Positions 1-8,676 are shown, counted from the stretch's first letter. The stretch: DNA of 40,229 nucleotides from an uncultured Clostridia bacterium (GCA_946625125.1 CAMOSU010000009.1:1-40229), one strand, 5' to 3'. The notes: generated from the letters alone by a model not told the origin. Numbers and translations: made by a program.

Positions 1-2
1 CG

Positions 3-3000
3 CAGACCGCTCCCACTACCTACACCGTCACCGCTGACCCGGGGGATCACGGCAGCGTTAGCTCCGCCAACCCCGTCACGGTAAATGCCAACGGCACAGC
101 CACCTTCACCATCCAGCCGGATGACGGCTACGAGATCGAGAGCGTCAGACTGAACAACAGCAACGGCGCCGCCTCCTTCTCCGACAACACGGTAACGGTC
201 TCCAACGTCACCGGAAACTGCACCGTCACCGTGACCTACAAGGTCGCCGGCTCCTACTACGTCTGGAAGCCTGTGGACGACATCCAGGAGGAAACGCCCT
301 ACCTGATCGGCTTCATCGTTAACGGCACCGTGTACCTGGCGGTGAACTACAACGAGTCTGCCAATTCGTATTATTACAGCAGAAACAGCAACTATTACGG
401 GTACACGGCCATTGCGGAAATGGACGAGACGCATCCGGACTATGTGAAGAGCGTTAGAGGAAACGCCACAGACTTCCTCTACTGTGTTTGGGAATTCAGC
501 GGTTCCCAGAACGGGACCTGGGCCATCACCAGCGGCAGCGATTCAGACTACTACCTGCGTACCGACAGCTCCACAAGCTACGCTGACCTCTACCCCGGTA
601 AGAGCAGTACCTATGGCTCCGGCTGGACCTGGAACAGTGGTGAAAACACCCTTTCCAGAGTTGTGGGAACCACGACCCGTTACGCCCAGTATTACAGCTA
701 TAACAGCGGCAATTACATGAGCGTCATCAGCAATAAGCCCACCAACGGCAGTGTTCAGCTCTATTCCCGTGTCCTGATCACTCCGGCCACGACCTACACC
801 GTGACCTTTGCCGACAGCCTGGATGAGAACAACACCGTCGAGGTCGAGGTGGAGGAGGGGCAGGGCGTTCCCACTGACCAGGTGCCAAATCCCGATGACC
901 CCGCCAGCCCCTTTAACCATGAGGATCAGCACTACTACTTCATCGGCTGGAACCGTGAGTACGACAACGTCACCGGCGACATCACCGTGACCGCCCTCTA
1001 CGAATACCGCCAGGACGGCTACTACACCGTCACCTTCCGCGACTGGAACGGCGCGATTCTCCAGGTCAACGGCCAGAATACCCAGATCGTTGCCGAGGGC
1101 CGGAACGCCGTTGCCCCCGCCATCCCCACCCGGACCGGCTACTACTTCAAGTCCTGGGACAAGGACCTGCGGAACGTCACCCAGAACATGACCGTCTACG
1201 CCACCTACGCCTCCATCGTGACCAAGCTCTACACGGTGAACCTGAAGGCCGTCTACGGACCTGTCGTGCCGCTGGAAAAGACCCACGTCAACTGGTATGC
1301 CAATAACGATACCAACGGCAGCATGGAGTCTGAGAAAGTCACCATCAACGAGAACATCAACATCCAGAGCCTGACAAGCTATCGTGACAGCGCTGACGGC
1401 AGCGTGCTGAAAAATGACGGCTACACCTTCCTGGGCTGGGCCAGAATGCCTGAGTACGTCAAAATGGAGCATGAGGGCAGGGATTATGTCCATGATGGAA
1501 GCGAAGATCCCATCCTCGGCGCCCGCATCCTCCAGTACAACGATCTGACGGATCAGGACCTTTGGCTGGTCTACAACGAGGCCGATAAGGAACACCCGGA
1601 CCCGTACTTCACCGTCCGTGAGGAAGGCGCCCTGCTGAACGGCGGCGCGGCCTTCCAGCACATCGCGGCCAACGAGAACGATCCCTATCACGGTCTCTAC
1701 GCCGTATGGAAGCGGGACGTGTTCTACGTCATGCACTCCTCCAACGGCGACCTGGAAGCTGTGGGTATGCCCGTTGACAACAGCGAAACCGGCCTCGCCG
1801 TGGATGGTCTGAGCTACAAGGTTGGCACCTTCGACCTGACCTCTCTGGTCCGTGACGGAAACCTCTACGGCGGATACTACAGCGTCTACGGCGGCGCTGA
1901 CGACGCCGCGGTCACCAGAGCGGCGCAGTCCTTCACCTTTGCCGGGCAAAGAGGCTGGGTTGCCTCCAGCTTGAGCCAGGTGGAAGCCGTCCACAGTGTG
2001 AATACCTGGACCGGCAGCAACAGCTTCCTCTTCACGGCCTACAACGGTGATTACAGCTTCGTTTCTGCCAATGGCACCGTCACCAACAAGCCTGTTTACG
2101 AAAAAGATGAAACCGGCAGACCGGTGCTGATTTCCTCCAGATTCTGGACAGCCGCCAATGCCTACAGCACGGCCATCGGAACGGCTATGAGACCCACGGC
2201 CGGCGAGGTCTATTATCTGAAGGAGGTCCCCGACGCCTACCTGCGCTCCAGGATCGCCTACGTGAAGAATACGGGCGATACCGAGGTTGTCAACAACTAT
2301 CTGCTCTCCTACGTGGATGACAATCTCTACCGGAACATCGGCTTCAAGTATGCCCCGGGCGATTCCATCAAGTACACCCGCAGTCAGCAACTGAGTCGGT
2401 ACGATCATCTGACCAGCACCTTCACTCTTGAAACGAATGGTGCCGGCAATTCCTCCGTCGTCATCAACAACGACACCTTCGGACTCGAGCACGGTCTTGT
2501 CTCCGTGAAGGACGTGAGTGCTCTGCTGGAGAACGAAGAGATGACTATGATCCCCATGTGGCAGACCTATGACGGCGTTCTGGTTGAGAACGATCCGATG
2601 TACCTCTACGTGGAAGGCAACAGCATTTCCTGCCTCAGAAACTTCCCGGATGTCCTCTACGTGGACATGAACGGCGCCCTCGGTTGGGACGGCAATTCTA
2701 TGGATTGGCTGGAGGCCGGTGCGGTTCCCTACGTTTACTTCTGCAACGACGAAGAGGAAATGCAGGTGTTCGTTGAGCTGGTGCAGGTGGGAGACAGCAG
2801 CATTTACATGGCTGACATCCCCAGAAACGTCCAGATCAAAACCATCAACATCATCCGTATGAATCCCGCTTACGATGAGCCTGTGTGGACGAACCCCGAC
2901 TGTATCTGGACACAGACGAATGATATCGCCTTCAACTGGACCGCGGCGAATGACTGCCTGACCTCCTTTAAGGCATCTAGGTCTGACGCAAGCTGGGGCG

Positions 3001-3014
3001 CCTACACACCCTGA
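3..3014 (+). CDS. InlB B-repeat / Listeria-Bacteroides (Flg_new) repeat extracellular protein, 5' truncated by window edge
   Basis: Reading frame of ORF 231..3014 is open back to position 3 with no stop (QTAPTTYTVTADPGDHGSVSSANP...). Contains Flg_new-like units YTVTFADSLDENNTVEVEVEEGQ...YYFIGWNREYDNVTGDITVTALYEY and YYTVTFRDWNGAILQ...GYYFKSWDKDLRNVTQNMTVYATY. Confidence 0.85.
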   Translation, partial: QTAPTTYTVTADPGDHGSVSSANPVTVNANGTATFTIQPDDGYEIESVRLNNSNGAASFSDNTVTVSNVTGNCTVTVTYKVAGSYYVWKPVDDIQEETPYLIGFIVNGTVYLAVNYNESANSYYYSRNSNYYGYTAIAEMDETHPDYVKSVRGNATDFLYCVWEFSGSQNGTWAITSGSDSDYYLRTDSSTSYADLYPGKSSTYGSGWTWNSGENTLSRVVGTTTRYAQYYSYNSGNYMSVISNKPTNGSVQLYSRVLITPATTYTVTFADSLDENNTVEVEVEEGQGVPTDQVPNPDDPASPFNHEDQHYYFIGWNREYDNVTGDITVTALYEYRQDGYYTVTFRDWNGAILQVNGQNTQIVAEGRNAVAPAIPTRTGYYFKSWDKDLRNVTQNMTVYATYASIVTKLYTVNLKAVYGPVVPLEKTHVNWYANNDTNGSMESEKVTINENINIQSLTSYRDSADGSVLKNDGYTFLGWARMPEYVKMEHEGRDYVHDGSEDPILGARILQYNDLTDQDLWLVYNEADKEHPDPYFTVREEGALLNGGAAFQHIAANENDPYHGLYAVWKRDVFYVMHSSNGDLEAVGMPVDNSETGLAVDGLSYKVGTFDLTSLVRDGNLYGGYYSVYGGADDAAVTRAAQSFTFAGQRGWVASSLSQVEAVHSVNTWTGSNSFLFTAYNGDYSFVSANGTVTNKPVYEKDETGRPVLISSRFWTAANAYSTAIGTAMRPTAGEVYYLKEVPDAYLRSRIAYVKNTGDTEVVNNYLLSYVDDNLYRNIGFKYAPGDSIKYTRSQQLSRYDHLTSTFTLETNGAGNSSVVINNDTFGLEHGLVSVKDVSALLENEEMTMIPMWQTYDGVLVENDPMYLYVEGNSISCLRNFPDVLYVDMNGALGWDGNSMDWLEAGAVPYVYFCNDEEEMQVFVELVQVGDSSIYMADIPRNVQIKTINIIRMNPAYDEPVWTNPDCIWTQTNDIAFNWTAANDCLTSFKASRSDASWGAYTP

Positions 3015-3037
3015 GAACCAACCGCAGCCTGAACAAT

Positions 3038-3062
3038 GCCGGGGGAGCGTCCCTCCCCCGGC
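3038..3062 (+). terminator. GC-rich hairpin downstream of the surface protein gene
   Basis: GCCGGGGGA-gcgtccc-TCCCCCGGC perfect 9-bp stem 24 nt after the stop; no clear T-tract. Confidence 0.45.
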
Positions 3063-3081
3063 TCCAAAAGAACAGCCCGCC

Positions 3082-3120
3082 CCGTCATTCTGAGCGAAGC
3101 GCGGGGGAGACGAAGAATCC
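3082..3120. repeat. Dispersed repeat of the GTCATTCTGAGCGAAGCGAAGAATCC family, interrupted copy
   Basis: gtcattctgagcgaagcg-cgggggaga-cgaagaatcccc; same core as copies at 4213-4446 and 27860-27885. Confidence 0.75.
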
Positions 3121-3183
3121 CCTCCTTCGCCCTTGCCGAGGCCGGAAGCTGTCTTACAAACCCACCGAAACGGAGGCATGTTC

Positions 3184-3417
3184 ATGCGTCATGTCAGTCT
3201 GCTCCTTGTTCTGCTTCTGCTGACCGCTCTGCTGCTGGTCGGCTGCACAGACAACGATACGGAGCAAAGTACAGATCCTGTACAAGCAAGCAACTCGATC
3301 CCTGTGAATTCTGGCGGCGAGCCCGCACCCAATACGACCGCTCCCATCCCTACTGAGCTCGAAACCCAGGAGGAAGTAGTGATCGACGTGACCGGACAAC
3401 CCGTCGTCGGCGGATAA
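3184..3417 (+). CDS. Small putative lipoprotein
   Basis: MRHVSLLLVLLLLTALLLVGC lipobox; GGAGG 7 nt upstream of ATG 3184; short acidic Ser/Thr/Pro tail ending ...VTGQPVVGG. Confidence 0.6.
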   Translation: MRHVSLLLVLLLLTALLLVGCTDNDTEQSTDPVQASNSIPVNSGGEPAPNTTAPIPTELETQEEVVIDVTGQPVVGG

Positions 3418-3446
3418 TTCGATATTTTGAATGGAGGAATAGTCTT

Positions 3447-3725
3447 ATGGGTGTGATGATTCGTCTTTTTGACCCCACAAACCCGCCTACTCCCGGCGAC
3501 GGGATATTTTACTACTACCTGTCAAGCGATGAGTTTGACGAACTCACGACTGTCTGGCCGGAAATCGCGGGGGTTTTTAACCTGAGAAGAAACAACGATA
3601 CCCGCTTCTGGGCCCTCGGTTCTGATGTAGATGCTGATCCCTATGTCTGGCAGTTTCTCTATGACAACGATTGCCTGAACGGCTTGTATCTGCTCTCAAA
3701 TCAACCTGTGGCGTACGGCGGTTGA
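3447..3725 (+). CDS. Hypothetical 92-aa acidic protein
   Basis: ATG preceded by ggagga region; coherent protein MGVMIRLFDPTNPPTPGDGIFYYYLSSDEFDEL...LSNQPVAYGG; no family recognised. Confidence 0.55.
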   Translation: MGVMIRLFDPTNPPTPGDGIFYYYLSSDEFDELTTVWPEIAGVFNLRRNNDTRFWALGSDVDADPYVWQFLYDNDCLNGLYLLSNQPVAYGG

Positions 3726-3750
3726 GCCAGTTTTGAAAAACTCATAACAA

Positions 3751-3790
3751 AAAACCGGCGCCAGCGACATAGTCACTGGCGCAGGTTCTT
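3751..3790. terminator. Hairpin with flanking A and T runs between the 92-aa ORF and the HPr-kinase-like gene
   Basis: aaAACCggCGCCAGcGAC-ata-GTCaCTGGCGcaGGTTctt. Confidence 0.5.
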
Positions 3791-3813
3791 ATCATGTGAC
3801 GGGAGGATTTCCC

Positions 3814-4740
3814 ATGAGTCAAGTCTGGTCTGTCACCTTGGCCGGGGTCGAGCTGCCCTGCGTGTTTCGCTTCCCGGATACCCGGCGATACTTTTCCGCG
3901 CTCCCCTCCCGGAAGGAAGCGGCGCTGCCGGACCCGGTCTGTATTCGGGAAGGGGAGTGGAGGGACGCGGTGAAAGCCATGCCCGCAAACGCCCATACGG
4001 AGTACAGCGTCCTCACGGCCTCCTTCGGGGACGCGCTGCTGGACTTTGATCGGATGATCCTGCACGGTGTTGCTCTGCGCAGGGGAGACCGCGCATGGCT
4101 GATCTGCGGAAACAGCGGCGTCGGCAAATCCACCCAGGCGCGTAAGCTGCAGGAGCTGCGCCCCGGTGAATTCAGCGTGATCTGCGGTGACCGCCCGATC
4201 CTGCAATTCTGTCATTCTGAGCGCAGCGAAGAATCCGTCCCCATCCCCCGTCCTTCTGAGCGCAGCGAAGAATCCGTCCCCGCCCCCCGTCCTTCTGAGC
4301 GCGGCGAAGAATCCGTCCCCGCCCTCCGTCATTCTGAGCGGAGCGAAGAATCCGTCCCCGCCCCCCGTCCTTCTGAGCGCGGCGAAGAATCCGTCCCCGC
4401 CCTCCGTCATTCTGAGCGGAGCGAAGAATCCGTCCCCATCCTTGTCCACCCCTCCCCCTGGAACGGCAAGGAAAACTGGCACGGCGCCCCAGCCGCGCCC
4501 CTGGCCGGCGTCATCATCCTGAAGCGCGGTGAGGAAAACACCGTCACCCCGCTCCCTCCGGCGGCAGCCTCCCTTGCGATGTTCCAATTCGTCATACAGA
4601 CCTATTGGGAGAAGGAGAGAATACTTGCCGCCGCCCGACGCACGGAGGAGCTGCTCCAATCGGTCCCCGTCTGGAGAATGACAAGCCATGAACTCCCCGA
4701 CTCCACAAGCCTCCTTCTGGAGACTGTGTTTTCCGGGTAA
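3814..4740 (+). CDS. HPr kinase/phosphorylase C-terminal-like (HPrK-related) kinase with internal repeat insertion
   Basis: Walker A GNSGVGKST, then ICGDRPILQF ... HPSPWNGKENW typical of HPrK-related kinases found with PqqD proteins; SD gggagga 6 nt before ATG 3814. Confidence 0.75.
   Translation: MSQVWSVTLAGVELPCVFRFPDTRRYFSALPSRKEAALPDPVCIREGEWRDAVKAMPANAHTEYSVLTASFGDALLDFDRMILHGVALRRGDRAWLICGNSGVGKSTQARKLQELRPGEFSVICGDRPILQFCHSERSEESVPIPRPSERSEESVPAPRPSERGEESVPALRHSERSEESVPAPRPSERGEESVPALRHSERSEESVPILVHPSPWNGKENWHGAPAAPLAGVIILKRGEENTVTPLPPAAASLAMFQFVIQTYWEKERILAAARRTEELLQSVPVWRMTSHELPDSTSLLLETVFSG
4213..4446. repeat. In-frame tandem array, 6 x 39 bp, of the CATTCTGAGCG(N)AGCGAAGAATCC dispersed repeat
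   Basis: Translated units HSERSEESVPIPR / PSERSEESVPAPR / PSERGEESVPALR / HSERSEESVPAPR / PSERGEESVPALR / HSERSEESVPILV. Confidence 0.95.
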
Positions 4741-4810
4741 GCAGGTCGTTTCACCGCCGCGCGCTGCTTTTTGTGAGAATCGCGGATTTCAATGAAAAAG
4801 AAGGTGCGAT

Positions 4811-5107
4811 ATGAAATACAAACCACGTCCCGGAATTGTTTATACGAAAATCTGCGGCGTAGGTATTCTGATCCCCACCCGGGCTGTTTTCCACATCTGT
4901 GACCGGGCTGAGGCCCTGAACGGTCTTCAGGACGCTGCCTGGCGTTCGCTCTGCAACGGGAACTCCGTGGAAAATCTGATCAGAGGGTATCAGATTTTAA
5001 AAAAATGCTCCGAAGCGGAGGCGGCAGAGTATTTTGCGTCCTTCTGCGGCAGACTCTGCGAACGGGGCTTTTTGCTCCCCGACAGCGAATCCTCGGAACC
5101 ATCCTGA
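4811..5107 (+). CDS. PqqD-like protein (PqqD family peptide-modification chaperone type)
   Basis: 98 aa; KYKPRPGIVYTKICGVGILIPTRAVF...LNGLQDAAWRSLCNGNSVENLIRGYQ...EAEAAEYFASFCGRLCERGFLLP resembles PqqD-fold proteins; position next to the HPrK-like gene. Confidence 0.6.
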   Translation: MKYKPRPGIVYTKICGVGILIPTRAVFHICDRAEALNGLQDAAWRSLCNGNSVENLIRGYQILKKCSEAEAAEYFASFCGRLCERGFLLPDSESSEPS

Positions 5108-5249
5108 GAGAAAGGCTCCCAACTTGCTTTTCGCGTCTGGCTTTCCGCGCTGATTTGTAATCTTAAGCATAAAAAATGGTCAAAATGCTTTCCGATCAGA
5201 CAATTAAAATCAATAATTCGCACAATCTTTACAAAATTCTATTTACGTC

Positions 5250-5278
5250 TTGCAAGATTATATATTGGATGATATAAT
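5250..5278 (+). promoter_or_regulatory. SigmaA-type promoter upstream of nucleotidyltransferase gene
   Basis: TTGCAA-17 nt-TATAAT. Confidence 0.65.
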
Positions 5279-5335
5279 ATGCACAGATGGATAGATATCA
5301 ATAGCAATGCGTAGTCAGCCGGAAGGAGGATGAAG

Positions 5336-6595
5336 ATGAAGCAGATCGAACAGTTGCTGTTGCTGCTGCTGAGAGCGGCCATTCACAACTTCGAACCCTC
5401 AGATCCCGCGTTGAACCCTGCGGACTGGGAAGCACTGCTGAAGCTCTGCGAATCCCATAAGCTGCTCCCGCTGATCCTGGATACCGCCAGTAAGCTGCCC
5501 TCTTGCCGGGACGCACTGAAAACGATACCCGGCGCCGTAGTGTCGCCTGAGCCTGAAGCCCCCGGCAAGCCCTGGATGGAGCTGGCCCTGGAGCAGGTCG
5601 GACGCCAGGCGATTCAGGAAAATGAATTCTTGAATCTGATCCTCTTTCTTCAAAGCAGAGGCCTCGATCCGGTGGTGCTGAAGGGGCCAGTCTGCCGCTT
5701 GCTCTATCCCAAGCCCCTGCTGCGGCCCTCTGTGGACGACGATCTGTGGATTCCCAGGGAGCAGGCGGAGGCGTACCATGCCGCGATGCTGGACTACGGC
5801 ATGCGTCCCGACGAACCGGAGCAGGACCCGGTGACAAGCTGGGACAACGAATACCACAAGCCGGGCTCGCCCCTCTTCGTGGAAACCAATCAGTTTCTGT
5901 TTGACCCGGAGTCCCCGGTGTTCAACAGCTTCAACGACGCCTTTTCCGGCGCCCGGGACCGGGCGATTTCCTGTGAGGTGCAGGATGTGAGCGTGAAAAC
6001 CCTGGCACCCCAGGACCACCTGCTGTACCTGATTCTCCATGCCTTCAAGCATTTCCTCTACAGCGGCTTCGGCATACGGATCGTTGCGGACATCTGCCTC
6101 TTCACCTGGGCGCATGGAGCCTCCGTGAATTTCCCGAAGCTTCTGGGAAAGTGCAGAGCCTACCGCTGCGAACGCTTTACCGCCGCCGTCTACCGCATCG
6201 GGGAGAAATACCTGGATCTTCCCATCCCGGAGCCCTTTGCCGTGATCCCTGTGGAGGAGGAGGCCCTGCTGACAGACATCCTGCGTTCCGGTCTCCATGG
6301 GGAAGAAATTGACCGGATGCACAGCGCCAACCTCACCATACAGGCGGTGGCGGATCAGAGCCGGGGCAGCTCAGGCGGCCTGCGCGGGAGCCTCTTCCCC
6401 TCCGCCCAAAGCTTGAAGGGCAGGTATCCCTATCTGGAAGCCCGGCCCTGGCTGCTGCCTGTGGCTTGGATCTCCCGGGCGGGAGATTATTGGAAGAACC
6501 GGAAGCGTTACGGCAGCCGGAGTCCCGCCGCGGCCCTGCGCATCGGAAGGGAACGGCTCAGCCTGCTCCGGAGCTACGGCGTGCTGGACGAATGA
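5336..6595 (+). CDS. Nucleotidyltransferase family protein (PF14907-type)
   Basis: Motifs VVLKGPVCRLLYPKPLLRPSVDDDLWIP and later HLLYLILHAFKHFLYSGFGIRIVADICLF typical of this family; AGGAGG 6 nt upstream of ATG 5336. Confidence 0.75.
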   Translation: MKQIEQLLLLLLRAAIHNFEPSDPALNPADWEALLKLCESHKLLPLILDTASKLPSCRDALKTIPGAVVSPEPEAPGKPWMELALEQVGRQAIQENEFLNLILFLQSRGLDPVVLKGPVCRLLYPKPLLRPSVDDDLWIPREQAEAYHAAMLDYGMRPDEPEQDPVTSWDNEYHKPGSPLFVETNQFLFDPESPVFNSFNDAFSGARDRAISCEVQDVSVKTLAPQDHLLYLILHAFKHFLYSGFGIRIVADICLFTWAHGASVNFPKLLGKCRAYRCERFTAAVYRIGEKYLDLPIPEPFAVIPVEEEALLTDILRSGLHGEEIDRMHSANLTIQAVADQSRGSSGGLRGSLFPSAQSLKGRYPYLEARPWLLPVAWISRAGDYWKNRKRYGSRSPAAALRIGRERLSLLRSYGVLDE

Positions 6596-6618
6596 CATCG
6601 GAATTATGCACCAATCAG

Positions 6619-6651
6619 CCCACAAGGGAGCGGCATTCCTTGTGGGTTTTT
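6619..6651 (+). terminator. Rho-independent terminator
   Basis: CCCACAAGG-gagcggcatt-CCTTGTGGG-TTTTT. Confidence 0.85.
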
Positions 6652-6656
6652 GCGTC

Positions 6657-6685
6657 TTGACGCGGGTTCAAAGATATGATAAAAG
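6657..6685 (+). promoter_or_regulatory. Putative SigmaA promoter for the BMP-like gene
   Basis: TTGACG-17 nt-TAAAAG. Confidence 0.4.
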
Positions 6686-6729
6686 ATATGCTCAGATGAA
6701 AAAGCTACAAGCAGCGAGGAGTAAATACC

Positions 6730-8676
6730 ATGAGCTATGAAGCGGCCGAACAATACGCAAAGGCCCTGAAAAGCGGCCAGAAATATGTCAAAAACGCCCA
6801 GACACAGAACACCAACCCCTATCCGCTGGTCCTGGACGAGATTCAGGAGGAGTACCAGATTGTCGGGCAGACCGAGCTGGGCTTGCTGAACATTCCCACG
6901 GAGCTCATCGTCGGCACCCGCTCCGCGGGACGCACCGCCGCCCTGGCAGGGAATTTCATGCCCATTCTGGAGGCCGGAACCGAATTCGGAACCAAGTGGA
7001 TTCGCCTCTGTGAAGCCCACGCCGAGGAGGGGATTCGGGAGCCCGTCAAGGCCTACGAGTTTTTGGGGCGCTTTTATATCCAGGAGGGAAATAAACGGGT
7101 CAGCGTGCTGAAAAGCTATGACGCCCCCACTGTGGCGGCCATGGTGACCCGGATTCTGCCCGCCCGCACCGAGGACCCGGAGATTCAGCGTTACTATGAG
7201 TTTCTGCGGTTTTATGACTGCGCCGGAATCTACGGCCTGAGCTTCGACAAGCCCGGCGGCTATGCCAGACTCCAGGCCGCCCTGGGGGTGGGAGAGGACC
7301 ATATCTGGACCGACGAGGAGCGCCGCAGCTTCCGTTCCGGCTATGCCCGTTTCCAGGAGGCTTATTCCAGAATGAAGCAGCAGCCCGCCAGTCCCGCGGA
7401 GGCCCTGCTGGTCTGGCTCCAGGTTTTCCGCTTTTCCGACATCAAGGAGTTGGGCATGGGGGAGCTGGTGGATCACATTGCCAGCCTCTGGCCGGATATG
7501 AAGCTGCAAAGCGAGGCGGATACCCCCTCCATTGAGCTGAAGCCGGAGCTGCCGGAAAAGGACAAGAGCCTGGTATCCAAGCTGATCACCGCCGTGAGCC
7601 AGCCGGATCGGATTCGCGTGGCCTTCATCTACGGCTTCGACCCCAAAACCAGCGCCTGGACCCGCGCCCACGATCAGGGCCGTCTGGCCATGGAGCAGGC
7701 CCTGGGGGACAGAGTTTCCGTTCAGGTTTATATCGCCAAAGAGCGGGACTACTTCGCCGCCATGCAGGGGGCCGTGGAGGACGGCGCGGAGCTGATTTTT
7801 GCCACCACCGCCCCCATGATCGACGCCTGCCGCAAGCTGGCCGCCCTGTACAAGCAGGTGAAGGTTTTCAACTGCGCCCTCTCCCAGCCCTACACCGGGG
7901 TCACCATGTACTACGGCCGGATCTATGAGTGCAAGTTCATCACCGGCGCCGTTGCCGGGGCCATGACCCGGAACGACAGGGTGGGCTATGTCTCCGGCTA
8001 CCCCATCTTTGGAGAGCCCGCCGCCATCAACGCCTTCGCCCTGGGCGCCCGAATGGTGAATCCCCGGGCCAGGGTGGAGCTGCTCTGGTCCTGCACCCGC
8101 CGGGACTGCACCCAGGAGCTGCGGCGTCGGGGCATTTCCGTCATCTCCAACCGGGATGGGACCAGCCCCGAGAGCGGCAGCCGCTACTATGAGTGGGGGA
8201 CCTATCATGGGGACCGGGAGGGTGAGCTTGTCACCCTGGCCCTGCCCTGCTGGAACTGGGGCGCCCTGTATGAGAAGCTGGTCCGCTCCGCCCTGAAGGG
8301 CAGTCTGGAAACCGGTCCCGCGGACAAGGCGCTGAATCTCTGGCTGGGGATGGACAGCGGCGTCATCGACGTGGAGCTTTCTCCCACCCTGCCGGACGGC
8401 CTGCGGAGCCTGGCCCAAATGCTGAAGCGGGAGCTGAAGGAGGGGAGAATCGACCCCTTCCGCAGCCGGATCTTCGACGGAAACGGCGTCCTGCGCTGTG
8501 ACGGGGAGACAGGCCTGAGCCCGGATGCCCTGATGCGGATGGACTGGCTCTGCGACAATGTGGACGGGGAGATTCCCGGCTTTGAGGAGCTGCTGCCCGG
8601 CGCGCGGGAGCTGGTGAGGACCCTGGGCCTTTATCGGGACGATTTGACCAAGGTAAAGGAGGAGAAACAGCTTTGA
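6730..8676 (+). CDS. BMP/PnrA-like (basic membrane protein superfamily) protein without signal peptide, possible ParB-like N-terminal module
   Basis: RIRVAFIYGFDPKTSAWTRAHDQGRLAMEQAL...GVTMYYGRIYECKFITGAVAGAMTRNDRVGYVSGYPIFGEPAAINAFALGARMVNP is BMP-like; N-term YEFLGRFYIQEGNKRVSVLKSYDAPTVAA resembles ParB/Srx-like folds; N-terminus MSYEAAEQYAKALKSGQ is hydrophilic. Confidence 0.7.
   Translation: MSYEAAEQYAKALKSGQKYVKNAQTQNTNPYPLVLDEIQEEYQIVGQTELGLLNIPTELIVGTRSAGRTAALAGNFMPILEAGTEFGTKWIRLCEAHAEEGIREPVKAYEFLGRFYIQEGNKRVSVLKSYDAPTVAAMVTRILPARTEDPEIQRYYEFLRFYDCAGIYGLSFDKPGGYARLQAALGVGEDHIWTDEERRSFRSGYARFQEAYSRMKQQPASPAEALLVWLQVFRFSDIKELGMGELVDHIASLWPDMKLQSEADTPSIELKPELPEKDKSLVSKLITAVSQPDRIRVAFIYGFDPKTSAWTRAHDQGRLAMEQALGDRVSVQVYIAKERDYFAAMQGAVEDGAELIFATTAPMIDACRKLAALYKQVKVFNCALSQPYTGVTMYYGRIYECKFITGAVAGAMTRNDRVGYVSGYPIFGEPAAINAFALGARMVNPRARVELLWSCTRRDCTQELRRRGISVISNRDGTSPESGSRYYEWGTYHGDREGELVTLALPCWNWGALYEKLVRSALKGSLETGPADKALNLWLGMDSGVIDVELSPTLPDGLRSLAQMLKRELKEGRIDPFRSRIFDGNGVLRCDGETGLSPDALMRMDWLCDNVDGEIPGFEELLPGARELVRTLGLYRDDLTKVKEEKQL

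Noticed and set aside
543-3185. 880-aa minus-strand ORF antisense to the surface protein
   Set aside because: Shadow ORF from GC-rich codon structure; composition is His/Val/Gly-rich with no domain logic, while the plus strand encodes recognisable repeats.
4187-4522. Alternative-frame ORF LSAAKNPSPPPV repeats and the opposite-strand GGGDGFFAALRRTG ORF (3742..4689)
   Set aside because: All frames stay open through a stop-free 39-bp repeat; only the +1 frame links to Walker A and downstream HPrK-like motifs.
6604-8418. 604-aa minus-strand ORF antisense to the BMP-like gene
   Set aside because: Antisense shadow with low-complexity Gly/His/Leu composition; spans a terminator and promoter for the opposite strand.
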